A DNA stretch of 32,185 nt, from contig JAFGPO010000097.1 of the NCBI GenBank assembly GCA_016936155.1, forward strand, positions 1 through 32,185, given 5' to 3'. A program made the position numbers and the translations under genes. Below the pieces are notes generated by a model, which saw only the letters and a list, made by a program, of their open reading frames with translations, was not told the origin of the DNA and searched no databases. Below are positions 6,942-16,149 of the stretch, one piece after another; within the stretch, counting starts at the first letter, position 1; the number at the start of each line of letters is the position of its first letter. The DNA is from Caldifarciminota bacterium (GTDB lineage: Bacteria > Hydrothermota > Tepidihabitantia > SM23-42).

Positions 6942-8434
6942 AGATATATGCCATGCTTTTTCTCGTTTGCTGTGGAGCGCTTTTTGCCACCAGCTATTAT
7001 GTTGCACCGTGGGGCAATGATTCGTACAGCGGCATGTCATGGGATTCAGCGTTTGTAACCCTGCAGCACGCGGCAAATATCGTCGATGCCGGAGATTCGG
7101 TATTCGCGGCCAATGGCGAGTATGTCGGATTTGATCTGCGCACCGGGGGCACGACGAGCCTGCCGATCGTGTTTGAGGCAGTCGGGGACAGCGTGGTCAT
7201 TAATGTTCAAAACCCGGTCACGACTGACGGGATTAATATTGAGGGCGCGGATTGGGTGGTGATCGACGGATTCAACCTGATCGATCTGCCGCGCGCCGGC
7301 ATCCGCGTCGCGCTTTCGCAGCACGTGGAAGTGAAGAACAATTTTTGCGATCATAACGGACGATGGGGCGTTTTCACCGGGTTCGCTGATTACGCGTACA
7401 TACACCATAATATCTGCCAGTACAGCCAGGCTGAACACGGCATTTACTTTTCGAACAGCGGGGACCATCCAACTATCCGTTACAATATCTGTCACCATAA
7501 CAATGCCAATGGTATACACATGAATGGCGATGAAAGCATGGGCGGTGATGGGCTGATCACCGACGCGACCGTCGAGTGCAATATCATCTACGAGAACGGA
7601 GCCAACGGCGGATCCGGGATCAATTGCGACGGCGTGGCTGAATCGTACATTTTCAACAACCTGCTCTTTATGAACCATGCGAGCGGGATCAGTCTGTACC
7701 GGATCGATGCTTCCGCTGGTTCGTACAACACCAGGGTCTATAACAACACGATCATCAATGCCGCGGATGCGCGGTGGTGCGTTAACATCAATGCCGGATC
7801 GACGGATGATACGCTGTACAATAACATCCTCATAAATCAACACTCGTGGCGCGGGAGCATCGCGATCGATCAGTCGTCTTTATCCGGATTCCACAGCGAC
7901 TACAATGTCGTGGTCGACCGGTTGAGCAATGACGGCGGGAACACGACAATGACCCTGACCGAGTGGCAGGCGCTTGGATACGACCTGCACTCCATGCTTG
8001 CCGATCCGCTCGACAGCATTTTCGTCAACTGGCTTGCAGGGGACTATCACCTGCGGGACAATTCCCAGGCTATTGATGCCGGGACCGACGTGAGCGCAAT
8101 CGTGCAGTATGACCTGGACAGTATCGCGCGCCCTCAGGGAAACGGATTTGACATCGGTTCCTATGAATACTATGCCGGTGAAGTACAGGAAGATGAACCG
8201 CATCATACAGCATGCGGCCATGTGTTTCAGCACGGGAACACGATCTGTTTCACTTCGCTTCACGTTGGCGACATCATTTCTGTTTATGACATAACCGGGC
8301 GCAACCATTTTTGTGCAGCGGCACAGTCTGTATTCTACGAATGGACACCTTTGAACATTCCATCAGGAATATATTTCTACGACATCGAATCCGATCACGT
8401 AAATCAGTGTGGAAAACTAATTTTTTTAAAATAG
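6938..8434 (+). CDS. secreted right-handed parallel beta-helix protein 1
   Basis: 498 aa. The signal peptide is MKIYAMLFLVCCGALFATS, followed by YYVAPWGNDSYSGMSWDSAF, the DUF1565-like entry seen in polysaccharide-acting beta-helix proteins. The middle is a series of short beta-helix rungs with repeated N-rich turns (VKNNFCDHNG, IHHNICQYSQ, IRYNICHHNNANGIHMN, VYNNTIINA). The C-terminal ~55 residues (GDIISVYDITGR...IPSGIYFYDIE...GKLIFLK) resemble a Por/T9SS-type sorting domain. Substrate is unknown and no catalytic residues are assigned. The ATG overlaps the transposase stop and lacks a visible Shine-Dalgarno, so translation may depend on coupling to the transposase ORF. Confidence 0.85.
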   Translation: MKIYAMLFLVCCGALFATSYYVAPWGNDSYSGMSWDSAFVTLQHAANIVDAGDSVFAANGEYVGFDLRTGGTTSLPIVFEAVGDSVVINVQNPVTTDGINIEGADWVVIDGFNLIDLPRAGIRVALSQHVEVKNNFCDHNGRWGVFTGFADYAYIHHNICQYSQAEHGIYFSNSGDHPTIRYNICHHNNANGIHMNGDESMGGDGLITDATVECNIIYENGANGGSGINCDGVAESYIFNNLLFMNHASGISLYRIDASAGSYNTRVYNNTIINAADARWCVNINAGSTDDTLYNNILINQHSWRGSIAIDQSSLSGFHSDYNVVVDRLSNDGGNTTMTLTEWQALGYDLHSMLADPLDSIFVNWLAGDYHLRDNSQAIDAGTDVSAIVQYDLDSIARPQGNGFDIGSYEYYAGEVQEDEPHHTACGHVFQHGNTICFTSLHVGDIISVYDITGRNHFCAAAQSVFYEWTPLNIPSGIYFYDIESDHVNQCGKLIFLK

Positions 8435-8445
8435 CAAGGACTTGT

Positions 8446-9996
8446 ATGAAAGCACTATTTGTATGGATATTGGCCATTACGCTCTCCTGGGCAACCACGT
8501 ATAGTGCGACCACGCCTCAGGAGATACAGAATTACACTGACATGCTTCAGGCCGGCGATACGCTGCTCGTGCAAAACGGGCACTATAATATGACATGGAA
8601 TTTATCCGGTCTTGACGGAAATTCAGATGATTGGATCGTGATCCAGGCGCTCGGGAGTGTTGTGATCGACGGTAATGCGTATGATAACGTGATCGATGTG
8701 TACGATTGCCACTATGTTGAATTCAAGGGATTCGAGATCACGAACTCCTACGTTGGATCCGGCATCGACGGCATCAAATTCCGCACTACGAGCGACCACA
8801 TATTCATGGAAGACCTGCACATTCACGATATAACCGGCGTTGGTATCAGCGCGAATCCAGCGGGTGAATCATTCAGGTATCTTACGATCCGGTACTGCCA
8901 TTTGCATGACATTACTGACGTTGGAGAAGGTTTGTATATAGGCAACCATGATGGTCTTTCATCCGTACACCACTGTCTTGTCGAGTTCAATTGGATACAT
9001 GACTGCCACCCACACAAGGGGATACAATTCAAGCGCAGCACGTATCTCAATGTTATCCAGGACAATGTCGTGTATAATTGCGATGAAGCCGGGATCGTGC
9101 TGTACAAAACCGATCAGGCAAGTGCGGCCGAGAATAATATAGTGCGCCGCAATGTAATGTGGAACGCTCCAGAGGGTATTTTCGCGGTTGGCCAGACCGA
9201 TATCGACAACAACATCGTCTTCGATTGCGAATATGGTATTAATGTGCGCAATTATAGCGGGTGGGGTATGGAGGATCTGTACATCAGGAACAATACTATT
9301 TACCACTGCGCCACTACCTGCCTGCGCCTTGATGACTGGAACATCGCGACCGGGGAGATGATATGCATCAATAATGCCTGTTTTCAGGATAGCCTTTCCT
9401 ACAGCGCTATCCAGGTGCCAGATGGTCTCGGGCCCGGGTATGTGGCCCACAACCGTCACTATGGCCAGTCACAAACAGGCGGATCAACATTGGGGAATCA
9501 TCCATCTCAGGAATTCATCAATCCCAGTGTCGTGCCAGGAACTATCGATCTCTATCCGCTAAGCATTGCGACGTTGATCGACACCGGGACATCCAGCTAC
9601 GATGCGCCCATGGATGATTTCAACGGGTGGACGCGACCGATCAACGGACACTGGGATATCGGCGCCTATGAATGGCTCTATGGCACGAATCCCGGGTGGC
9701 AGATCCAGGAGGGGTTCAAACAGGTTTACCCCGCAGTTGAAGAAAATAATGCAACGCATATTGATAGAGAATGTGAGGTGCTGGTATGCAAAGGTGCGGT
9801 GTTATTCAAGAATCTCGACATCGGCGACGAGATCCGTATCCATGATATTACGGGCAGATCGATCTTTGCGAGCGAAAAAACACAGGGAACGAAGTGTATC
9901 TGGACTACGCGGAATATTCCTGCCGGCATATATTTTTATCATATAGTATACCGGAATAGAACCCGGATAACCGGGAAAATTGTGATCGTCAACTGA
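8446..9996 (+). CDS. secreted right-handed parallel beta-helix protein 2
   Basis: 516 aa from ATG 8446 with AAGGA upstream; the longer track start at 8311 lies inside the previous gene. The signal peptide is MKALFVWILAITLSWATTYSA. It is followed by the beta-helix entry (DTLLVQNGHYNMTWNLSG, then GSVVIDGN) and many beta-helix rungs (VEFKGFEITNSYVGSGIDGI, IRYCHLHDITDVGEGLYIGN, IRNNTIYHCATTCLRLDD). The C-terminal domain (GDEIRIHDITGRSIF, NIPAGIYFYHI, GKIVIVN) matches that of the preceding protein, so the two are tandem paralogues that have diverged in their helical parts. Probably exported to the cell surface. Function is not determined. Confidence 0.88.
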   Translation: MKALFVWILAITLSWATTYSATTPQEIQNYTDMLQAGDTLLVQNGHYNMTWNLSGLDGNSDDWIVIQALGSVVIDGNAYDNVIDVYDCHYVEFKGFEITNSYVGSGIDGIKFRTTSDHIFMEDLHIHDITGVGISANPAGESFRYLTIRYCHLHDITDVGEGLYIGNHDGLSSVHHCLVEFNWIHDCHPHKGIQFKRSTYLNVIQDNVVYNCDEAGIVLYKTDQASAAENNIVRRNVMWNAPEGIFAVGQTDIDNNIVFDCEYGINVRNYSGWGMEDLYIRNNTIYHCATTCLRLDDWNIATGEMICINNACFQDSLSYSAIQVPDGLGPGYVAHNRHYGQSQTGGSTLGNHPSQEFINPSVVPGTIDLYPLSIATLIDTGTSSYDAPMDDFNGWTRPINGHWDIGAYEWLYGTNPGWQIQEGFKQVYPAVEENNATHIDRECEVLVCKGAVLFKNLDIGDEIRIHDITGRSIFASEKTQGTKCIWTTRNIPAGIYFYHIVYRNRTRITGKIVIVN

Positions 9997-10003
9997 CGAT
10001 TTA

Positions 10004-10031
10004 TTGACAGAATACCATCGGTGGTTATAAT
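10004..10031 (+). promoter_or_regulatory. promoter of tRNA-Leu
   Basis: TTGACA (10004-10009), 16-bp spacer, TATAAT (10026-10031), 7 nt before the tRNA 5' end. Confidence 0.85.
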
Positions 10032-10038
10032 CACTCGA

Positions 10039-10122
10039 GCCGGGATGGCGGAATTGGCAGACGCGCTAGGTTCAGGACCTAGTTCCCGTAAGGGTGTAAG
10101 GGTTCAAATCCCTTTCCCGGCA
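10039..10122 (+). tRNA. tRNA-Leu (CAG)
   Basis: Acceptor GCCGGGA pairs with TCCCGGC. The anticodon stem CTAGG/CCTAG closes the loop TTCAGGA (anticodon CAG). A long variable arm (TTCCCGTAAGGGTG) marks a class II tRNA, and the T loop TTCAAAT is present. The discriminator is A and CCA is not encoded. Confidence 0.97.
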
Positions 10123-10123
10123 T

Positions 10124-10142
10124 ATGCCACCCCTGGTGGCAT
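10124..10142 (+). terminator. hairpin after tRNA-Leu
   Basis: ATGCCACC-CCT-GGTGGCAT is a perfect 8-bp stem directly after the tRNA. No T run follows, so termination strength is doubtful; it may guide 3' processing. Confidence 0.4.
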
Positions 10143-10326
10143 TGATTACAGCGATAACACAAAGATTACAGGGATGATCTATGTCTTCTTTACCCTCGAT
10201 GCTGTCTTTAGACATATCCTGCCCTTTCGTAGCCCGCTTATGCCTTATTATTGAATGACTAATGATGTGGTAACGAATGATTGATGACGAATTACTCAAT
10301 AACTAATAACGTAATAACGTTCAGCA
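10143..10326. other. AT-rich spacer without a gene
   Basis: Low-complexity word-like sequence (GATTACAG repeats, then runs built from AATGA and TAATAACG). No ORF or clear promoter is supported. Confidence 0.5.
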
Positions 10327-10836
10327 ATGCCTGTTAATCTTGGTGCGTTTCTCTTTAGATGCCGCGCCTGGATCGCGGTGCCGTTTTTCATTTTCCTCGT
10401 GCTGTTTTCCCGCCCGGGCGCTTATCCGGGCATTGCCTATGCGCTTATCATCACAGGATGTGCGATGAGAATATGGGCGGCCGGGTATATCGGCGTATCA
10501 GCCCGCAAAACACCTTTTGGCACATCGTTTCTTATTAATAGTGGTCCATATAAGTATCTGAGACATCCCCTTTATATCGGCAATTCTCTCCTGGTTGCCG
10601 GCGTTACAATCCTGTTCAATCCCCCATCATGGTATGTATTGATCATTATCATATTGTTCACTGCCATATACGGATTGGTCATCGTGAGCGAACAGGCGTA
10701 TATACGACAACTATTAGAAAAAAAGGTCGGATTCAAATTCAAAAATTGTTTTGGCGAAATCTCGACCATGATCGTTCTGGTTGTGATTATTTTAATCCAC
10801 ATGCTCGTGCCGAAAAATTTATTGTTGAAATTTTAA
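10327..10836 (+). CDS. isoprenylcysteine carboxyl methyltransferase (ICMT)/phospholipid methyltransferase-like membrane protein
   Basis: 169 aa with about four or five hydrophobic segments (WIAVPFFIFLVLF, GIAYALIITGCAM, WYVLIIIILFTAIYGLVIV, MIVLVVIILIHMLV). The family signature GPYKYLRHPLYIGN lies between them and forms the SAM-binding entry of ICMT/PEMT-like enzymes, with the matching acidic partner in VSEQAYIRQLL. Bacterial members methylate small or lipid substrates; the substrate here is unknown. It stands alone downstream of tRNA-Leu and runs tail-to-tail against the PBP1A gene, 26 nt apart. No Shine-Dalgarno is seen before the ATG. Confidence 0.85.
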   Translation: MPVNLGAFLFRCRAWIAVPFFIFLVLFSRPGAYPGIAYALIITGCAMRIWAAGYIGVSARKTPFGTSFLINSGPYKYLRHPLYIGNSLLVAGVTILFNPPSWYVLIIIILFTAIYGLVIVSEQAYIRQLLEKKVGFKFKNCFGEISTMIVLVVIILIHMLVPKNLLLKF

Positions 10837-10862
10837 GGGCGATTTCAGAAGAAGGTTACTGG

Positions 10863-12977
10863 CTAGAATTCACCATCGCTGAATTTTTCAAAATCGTCAT
10901 GATACTCGTACTCCTGCCCGAACGTATGGAGGTCGCAGGTATCCTGCGGTTCTGTCCCAGCGACAAATGTGTAGAGCCGTGGATCAGGACAGTATTCGTT
11001 TGCGAGCATGCCGGTCTGTTCGCATATTCGGCAATTGACCAAGCCGGCCGGCATCGGGAATTCCCCGCTTGGCGACGGATCGATCGCAGCCATGAATTCA
11101 CCCCAGACCGGTGCGCATATGTCACCGCCGGTTGCGCCCCGGAAAATGCGTTCGTTGTCATCATTCCCCATCCACACGGCAGCGACATAGTGAGGCGTAA
11201 AGCCGATGAACCATGCGTCCGAATAGTTGTTCGTTGTTCCTGTTTTCCCTGCTGCCGGACCGCGGTAGTACTGCCGAGCTTTGTAGCCGGTGCCGCCATC
11301 GACCACCGAACGCATCGTATTGAGCATGACATATGCGGTTTGCTGCGTGATCGCCGGTTCAGGGAACGGGGTGTTCATCTCAACGAGCGTGCCGTTATTG
11401 TCGGTTATCCGCCGTATGAGGTAGGGCGGCATGCGTTCGCCAAGGTTCGCGATCGTACCGACCGCGCTTGCCATTTCAAGCACGCTTACGTCACAAACAC
11501 CCAGTGCGAGTGAAACGACCGCAAGCAGGGGCGATTCGACGCCGAGTTGATGGGCGTAGTGCACAACAAGCTCCGGTCCGATATTGCGGATAAGCCGGAT
11601 CGCAGCGAGATTCCTTGAATGCTTGAGCGCTTTTTCCATGGTAATCGGACCCATAAACTTACGGTCGTAGTTCGACGGTCGGTAAATACTGTCCATGCCC
11701 GGTATATCGAGCACGATCGGGAGATCGAGCACGATATCTGCCGGGGTGAATCCGTTGTCATATGCGGCTGTCCAGACAAACACCTTGAATGCGCTCCCGG
11801 CCTGTCGATGGGCCTGGGTCACCCGGTTCCACTTGCTCTGGGAATAATCCCTGCCGCCGATCATCGCCTTGACTTCGCCGGTATGGTGATCGATAAGTAC
11901 GAGCGCTCCCTGGAGGTAAGGCGAATACTGGAGCGTATCGCCTATGCCGATTGAATCCCAGTGAGTTTTTGAATCTTTGAATTTATACTGCTCTTCGATC
12001 CCTTCCAGATGTTTTTCCATGATCGTCTCGGCCGCGATCTGGGCTTTAGTATTCAGCGTCGTATAGATATTCGCGCCGCTTCGGTACACGAATTCAGGGC
12101 CGTACTTCAGTTCTAAATAACGCCGGATATCCTCAATAAAATACTCACCCAGTCGTTTTTCTGCCTTTTGTTCGACAAGAATAATCGATTCTGCTTTGGC
12201 GGTCTCGTATTCCGCATCAGTGATGAATTTGCTCTCCGTCATTTTTCGCAACACAAGATTGCGGCGCTGGAGTGCAAGTTCGTAGTTGTTGAATGGAGAA
12301 TAACGATCCGGTGATTTCGGGATCGCGATAAGGAGTGCGCACTCGCTAAGCGTGAGTTCGTATGTTTCTTTATTAAAATAATATTTTGCCGCGGTTGCAA
12401 CACCGTAGCGTCCCCGGCCAAAGTTTATCTGATTAAGATATTTTTCCAGAATTTCTTCTTTCGTATACGCGCGTTCGATCCGTATGGCGAGGATTATCTC
12501 CTTGAGTTTGCGCATCATGGTTTGTTCCATGGTGAGGAACATATTGCGGGCAAGCTGCATGGTTATCGTGCTTCCTCCCTGGATAACCTCTCGGTGCAGG
12601 ATATTGACGATGAACGCGCGCAGGAGTCCGAGGATGTCTACACCCCAGTGTTTGTAGAACATTTTATCTTCGATGCAGATAATTCCGTCCTTGAGATAGT
12701 GAGGAACCCGATCGAGATTTGTCAGTTCCCTGCGTTCGACAAAGAACTCACCGACGAGGCTGTCCTGATCATCATACACCTTGGTGGCGACCGCGGGCAT
12801 GAAGAAGGATATCGACTCGGCCGGCGGGAGATTCCGCGAGACTGAGAGAACCGTACCCGCACCGAGGCCGATCAGCACGGAGAACGCGATGAGGATGGTC
12901 CAGCGTATACGGTGGTGTCTGCCCCTTGTTTTATGCGCCCGATGGGGATCAGGATAGGGTCTTTTCGGTCTTTGCAT
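10863..12977 (-). CDS. class A penicillin-binding protein (PBP1A)
   Basis: 704 aa bifunctional peptidoglycan synthase. A basic cytoplasmic tail is followed by one membrane anchor (WTILIAFSVLIGLGAGTVL). The GT51 glycosyltransferase has EDKMFYKHWG (catalytic Glu ~103), GGSTITMQLARN and RKLKEI. The transpeptidase has SAFK (Ser ~395), SRN (~454-456) and KTGTTN (~578). All catalytic motifs are intact. The short C-terminal tail contains cysteines (NCRICEQTG, DTCDLH) that may pair or bind metal. Last gene of the accD operon; its start overlaps the MalK-type gene by 29 nt. Confidence 0.96.
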   Translation of the reverse strand: MQRPKRPYPDPHRAHKTRGRHHRIRWTILIAFSVLIGLGAGTVLSVSRNLPPAESISFFMPAVATKVYDDQDSLVGEFFVERRELTNLDRVPHYLKDGIICIEDKMFYKHWGVDILGLLRAFIVNILHREVIQGGSTITMQLARNMFLTMEQTMMRKLKEIILAIRIERAYTKEEILEKYLNQINFGRGRYGVATAAKYYFNKETYELTLSECALLIAIPKSPDRYSPFNNYELALQRRNLVLRKMTESKFITDAEYETAKAESIILVEQKAEKRLGEYFIEDIRRYLELKYGPEFVYRSGANIYTTLNTKAQIAAETIMEKHLEGIEEQYKFKDSKTHWDSIGIGDTLQYSPYLQGALVLIDHHTGEVKAMIGGRDYSQSKWNRVTQAHRQAGSAFKVFVWTAAYDNGFTPADIVLDLPIVLDIPGMDSIYRPSNYDRKFMGPITMEKALKHSRNLAAIRLIRNIGPELVVHYAHQLGVESPLLAVVSLALGVCDVSVLEMASAVGTIANLGERMPPYLIRRITDNNGTLVEMNTPFPEPAITQQTAYVMLNTMRSVVDGGTGYKARQYYRGPAAGKTGTTNNYSDAWFIGFTPHYVAAVWMGNDDNERIFRGATGGDICAPVWGEFMAAIDPSPSGEFPMPAGLVNCRICEQTGMLANEYCPDPRLYTFVAGTEPQDTCDLHTFGQEYEYHDDFEKFSDGEF

Positions 12978-14022
12978 CGAATAAGTATATCTTGGTTGTA
13001 TCCACCTTCAAGGTGAGCTGTTGTCCGATCATCGGGTGGACATCCCCGGTGGTGAGACGGGCTGATAAGAGGACCTCGCCGCACCGCCCATACACATAGA
13101 TCTCGCTGCCCATAGGTTCTATAACATCGATCGTCAGGGTGATCGGTGTTCCCTGCTTCATGGAGAAATCGCTGGGCCGGATGCCAAGGATAATAGCTTT
13201 GTCGGCCTGTGTCCGGAACCGGTCGTTCAAGGGTATCTTGATTTCGCTATTCTGGAATACGACCGCGCCGTTAGTGCGTTTTATCGTTCCGGTAATGAAA
13301 TTCATCGGCGGACTGCCAATGAAGCCAGCGATAAACGCATTGTCCGGATGCGTGTACAAGGTGGTAGGATCTGCAACCTGTTGTACCGCACCATCTTTTA
13401 GAACAATGATCCGCTGCCCGAGCGTCATCGCTTCAACCTGGTCATGCGTAACATAGAGGATCGTCGTTTGAAAACGCTTATGCAGGCGCGCTAATTCCGC
13501 GCGCATTTGAACGCGTAGTTTAGCATCCAGGTTCGATAACGGTTCATCGAACAAGAATAATTTTGGCTGCCGCACGATCGCGCGACCGACAGCAACACGT
13601 TGCCGCTGTCCGCCGGAAAGTTGCCGGGGTCGTCTTTTTAGGAGGTCTTCAATACCCAGGATGCGCGCGGTTTCCATTACTCGTTCATCGATCTCTTTCT
13701 TTTGGTAATGGCGCATTTTCAAACCGAACGCCATGTTATCGTAAACCGTCATATGAGGGTAGAGGGCGTAATTCTGAAAAACCATCGCGATATTCCGTTC
13801 TTTGGGCGGAACATCATTAACACAGCGTTCATCAATGTAAATTTCACCGGAGGAAACGTGTTCAAGACCGGCAATGCAGCGAAGGATCGTCGTCTTTCCG
13901 CAGCCTGATGGACCGACAAGCACCGCGAATTCCCTATCCGCAATGTCGCAATTCACATTGCGCGCCGCGTAAACGTCCTTGCCGTATATCTTGGTGACGT
14001 TATTGAGTCGAAGCCTGGCCAT
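12949..14022 (-). CDS. MalK/UgpC-type ABC transporter ATP-binding protein
   Basis: 357 aa. Walker A GPSGCGKTT (~37-45), Q-loop in MVFQNYALYPHMTV, signature LSGGQRQRV (~135), Walker B LFLFDEP (~155) and switch His in YVTHDQVEAM are all present. The C-terminal ~120 residues are the OB/TOBE regulatory domain typical of sugar and glycerol-phosphate importers. No permease or binding-protein gene is nearby, so it may serve one or more distant CUT1-type permeases. It overlaps accD by 23 nt and the PBP gene by 29 nt, which indicates one transcription unit. Confidence 0.93.
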   Translation of the reverse strand: MARLRLNNVTKIYGKDVYAARNVNCDIADREFAVLVGPSGCGKTTILRCIAGLEHVSSGEIYIDERCVNDVPPKERNIAMVFQNYALYPHMTVYDNMAFGLKMRHYQKKEIDERVMETARILGIEDLLKRRPRQLSGGQRQRVAVGRAIVRQPKLFLFDEPLSNLDAKLRVQMRAELARLHKRFQTTILYVTHDQVEAMTLGQRIIVLKDGAVQQVADPTTLYTHPDNAFIAGFIGSPPMNFITGTIKRTNGAVVFQNSEIKIPLNDRFRTQADKAIILGIRPSDFSMKQGTPITLTIDVIEPMGSEIYVYGRCGEVLLSARLTTGDVHPMIGQQLTLKVDTTKIYLFDAKTEKTLS

Positions 14023-14845
14023 GTTTGGTTACGATCGAGAGGATAGTTGCAAGAGTATTTCGAAGATCCTTCCGTGAGACAATGAGATCGACCATGCCAT
14101 GGGCCAGGAGTGATTCAGACCGCTGGAGCCCGGGCGGGAATTTTTCGCCGATCGTTTGCTCCGCAACTCGCGCACCAGTGAAACCGAGGAGCGCACCGGG
14201 TTCAGCAATGATGATGTCCCCTAACGAAGCATATGATGCCATCACCCCGGCAGTTGTCGGGTGCGTGAGGATTGAGATATACGGTATGCGCTTCTGAGCG
14301 AGGATCGCAAGTTCTGCAGAGGTTTTCACCATTTGCATAAGGGAGAAAATGCCCTCTTGCATGCGCGCACCGCCGGATGCGGAAAGAATGATGAGCGGTG
14401 TTTCTTCTTGGCTGGCAAGACGGATCGCCCGGGCGATCTTCTCCCCGACCACTGAACCCATACTGCCGCCCATGAACCTGAAATCCATGGCCGCAAATAT
14501 GACCGGGATCGCATCGATCGTTGCCTGTCCGTAGACAACGCCCTCATTCATGTTTGTTTTTTCGATCGCTGATTTGAGTTTTTTCTTATATTCTGGAAAC
14601 TCCAGGGGATCGCATGCTTCGAGTTTGCCATCGTGTTCCTGCAGGATCGCATTATCAAGGAGTAATGTAATGTAATTACGGCAATTTATCCGAAAGTGGA
14701 AAGAGCACTTGGGACAGATCCAGAGGTTTTTCTCTAATTCCTTTCGATAGAGGATTTCACCGCAGGTCTCGCATTTGACCCACAGGTCCTTAGGAAGCTG
14801 GAGTTTTTCCTCAGGTTTCGCTTTAACTTTCTTCTTGAACCACAT
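14000..14845 (-). CDS. accD: acetyl-CoA carboxylase carboxyltransferase subunit beta
   Basis: 281 aa. An N-terminal four-Cys zinc ribbon (CETC at ~25-28, CPKC at ~44-47) is followed by the crotonase-fold carboxyltransferase core (MDFRFMGGSMGSVVGEKI, SASGGARMQEGIFSLMQM, HPTTAGVMASYASLGD, GFTGARVAEQTIGEKFP). With AccA it moves the carboxyl group from biotin to acetyl-CoA, giving malonyl-CoA for fatty-acid synthesis. accA is not in this window. The ATG lies only 9 nt past the -10 box, so the leader is at most a few nucleotides. First gene of an operon with the ABC ATPase and PBP1A, linking membrane-lipid and wall synthesis. Confidence 0.97.
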   Translation of the reverse strand: MWFKKKVKAKPEEKLQLPKDLWVKCETCGEILYRKELEKNLWICPKCSFHFRINCRNYITLLLDNAILQEHDGKLEACDPLEFPEYKKKLKSAIEKTNMNEGVVYGQATIDAIPVIFAAMDFRFMGGSMGSVVGEKIARAIRLASQEETPLIILSASGGARMQEGIFSLMQMVKTSAELAILAQKRIPYISILTHPTTAGVMASYASLGDIIIAEPGALLGFTGARVAEQTIGEKFPPGLQRSESLLAHGMVDLIVSRKDLRNTLATILSIVTKHGQASTQ

Positions 14846-14854
14846 AGGAACATA

Positions 14855-14882
14855 ATTGTACCGTGTTTCGTAAAAATGTCAA
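14855..14882 (-). promoter_or_regulatory. promoter of accD operon
   Basis: Minus strand TTGACA (14877-14882), 16-bp spacer, TACAAT (14855-14860). The start codon follows 9 nt later. Confidence 0.8.
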
Positions 14883-15069
14883 TAGATGGCGTAATAACAC
14901 GCGGTTGAGGCTCGTTCCACGAGCGGTTTAGGACCTGCGGTCGGTTATGGCTTGCTTCACAAGCGCTTCTTCTTCGCTTTGCACTTTGCTCTTTATTTTC
15001 AATTTTGCATCTGAAATCTTAAATGAAAATATAGTTTCTAGCCATCAGCGCATAGTGTCTGCCGTTTAT
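14883..15069. other. spacer between accD promoter and lptG-like gene
   Basis: Contains two small inverted repeats, GCTCGT-TCC-ACGAGC and GCTTG-CTTCA-CAAGC, that could act in lptG 3' processing or termination. No T run and no ORF with coding character is seen. Confidence 0.4.
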
Positions 15070-16149
15070 TTAGCGCGGTACTTTGAGTATGAGTACGATG
15101 CCGATCGCGCCGAATACGGTATTTGGAAGCCAGGCAGCAAGGAAAGGGCTCATGATGCCGGCAACACCATATGCCCGGCAGGATTGGATCGCTCCCCAGT
15201 ACAAAAAGGCAATGACAATGCTGATGCCCAATCCGATCGCAATGCCGCCGCGTTTCAAGACCACGGAAAGCGGAAGCGTTATGAGCAGAACGATGATCGT
15301 GATCAGGGGGTAGGAAAATCGATAGTTAAGTTCTACGGCTTCAGCCGTGATGTCCTGACCTGCCCGACCCTGCCTTCGCACAAAGGCTAAGATCTCGAGG
15401 ACGTTCATCTCCTCGAGCTGCTTCATTCTTTTAAGAAAATCCTGAGGTGTTTCTTTAAGTTCAGGCATTGAAATCCGGTCATGTGCTTCAATCGTTTCAT
15501 TGCCCAGGCTATCGAAATGGCGTACGGTTGCGTTATACAGGATCCACGCAGAATCATACTCGGCTGCCACTGCATCGATGCGCGCGATGATCGTATTCTC
15601 AGGAGATATCTTCCATAACGTTAGGACATCCATGCGCCGGCGTTCAGCATCGAATTTTCTCGTATAGTACACCCAGTTGTCCTCGCCGTGGTAGAAAAGG
15701 TTGCGACGTACATTCTGTGACTTGACCGGGCGTTTGTCGATCTTCGTTTGTTTATGCTCATACCACTGTGTTTGGGCGCGGACCACGACAGTTTCCTGGA
15801 AAATGAAGGTGAACAGTGCGATCGCGAATCCCGTCGCAATGATAATGTTGAAGAGGTTGTTCACATTGAGTCCGCAGGTCTTGAGTGCGATCAATTCTTT
15901 GTTCTTAGTCATGATCCCGAAGATGAAAAAGATCGCCATGATCGACGCAACCGGGAGCAATAGGACGATATAGGCAGGAATGAGGTATACATAGTGAAGC
16001 ATTATGTCAATGAACTGGACGTTCTTTGCCAGAAATTTTCCCAGATTGTCAAAGAGATTGATGATAATATAGATGAAGATGAGAACACCAAGGCACAGTG
16101 CTAAAAATTTAAAGAAATCCCGAAGTAGGTATTTATAAATAATCTTCAT
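15070..16149 (-). CDS. lptG: LptF/LptG family permease (LptG-like)
   Basis: 359 aa of the YjgP/YjgQ family. Helices lie in the N-terminal ~110 residues (LALCLGVLIFIYIIINLF, YIVLLLPVASIMAIFFIFG, FNIIIATGFAIALFTFIF) and in the last ~90. A periplasmic jellyroll-like region lies between. The cytoplasmic-helix element KNKELIALKTCGLN is the conserved coupling segment that meets LptB. LptF and LptG extract lipopolysaccharide from the inner membrane and feed the Lpt bridge. The start overlaps the upstream gene by 4 nt. Its presence implies an LPS-type outer membrane. F/G assignment follows gene order only. Confidence 0.87.
   Translation of the reverse strand: MKIIYKYLLRDFFKFLALCLGVLIFIYIIINLFDNLGKFLAKNVQFIDIMLHYVYLIPAYIVLLLPVASIMAIFFIFGIMTKNKELIALKTCGLNVNNLFNIIIATGFAIALFTFIFQETVVVRAQTQWYEHKQTKIDKRPVKSQNVRRNLFYHGEDNWVYYTRKFDAERRRMDVLTLWKISPENTIIARIDAVAAEYDSAWILYNATVRHFDSLGNETIEAHDRISMPELKETPQDFLKRMKQLEEMNVLEILAFVRRQGRAGQDITAEAVELNYRFSYPLITIIVLLITLPLSVVLKRGGIAIGLGISIVIAFLYWGAIQSCRAYGVAGIMSPFLAAWLPNTVFGAIGIVLILKVPR

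Noticed and set aside
7046-7843. 265-aa minus-strand ORF
   Set aside because: Shadow of the beta-helix gene on the other strand, with no ribosome site or recognisable motif.
10629-11513. 294-aa plus-strand ORF
   Set aside because: It overlaps the ICMT-like gene and runs antisense to the transpeptidase end of PBP1A.
14900-14985. Two small inverted repeats as a CRISPR-like or REP array
   Set aside because: Only two unrelated short hairpins, with no regular spacing or repeated unit.
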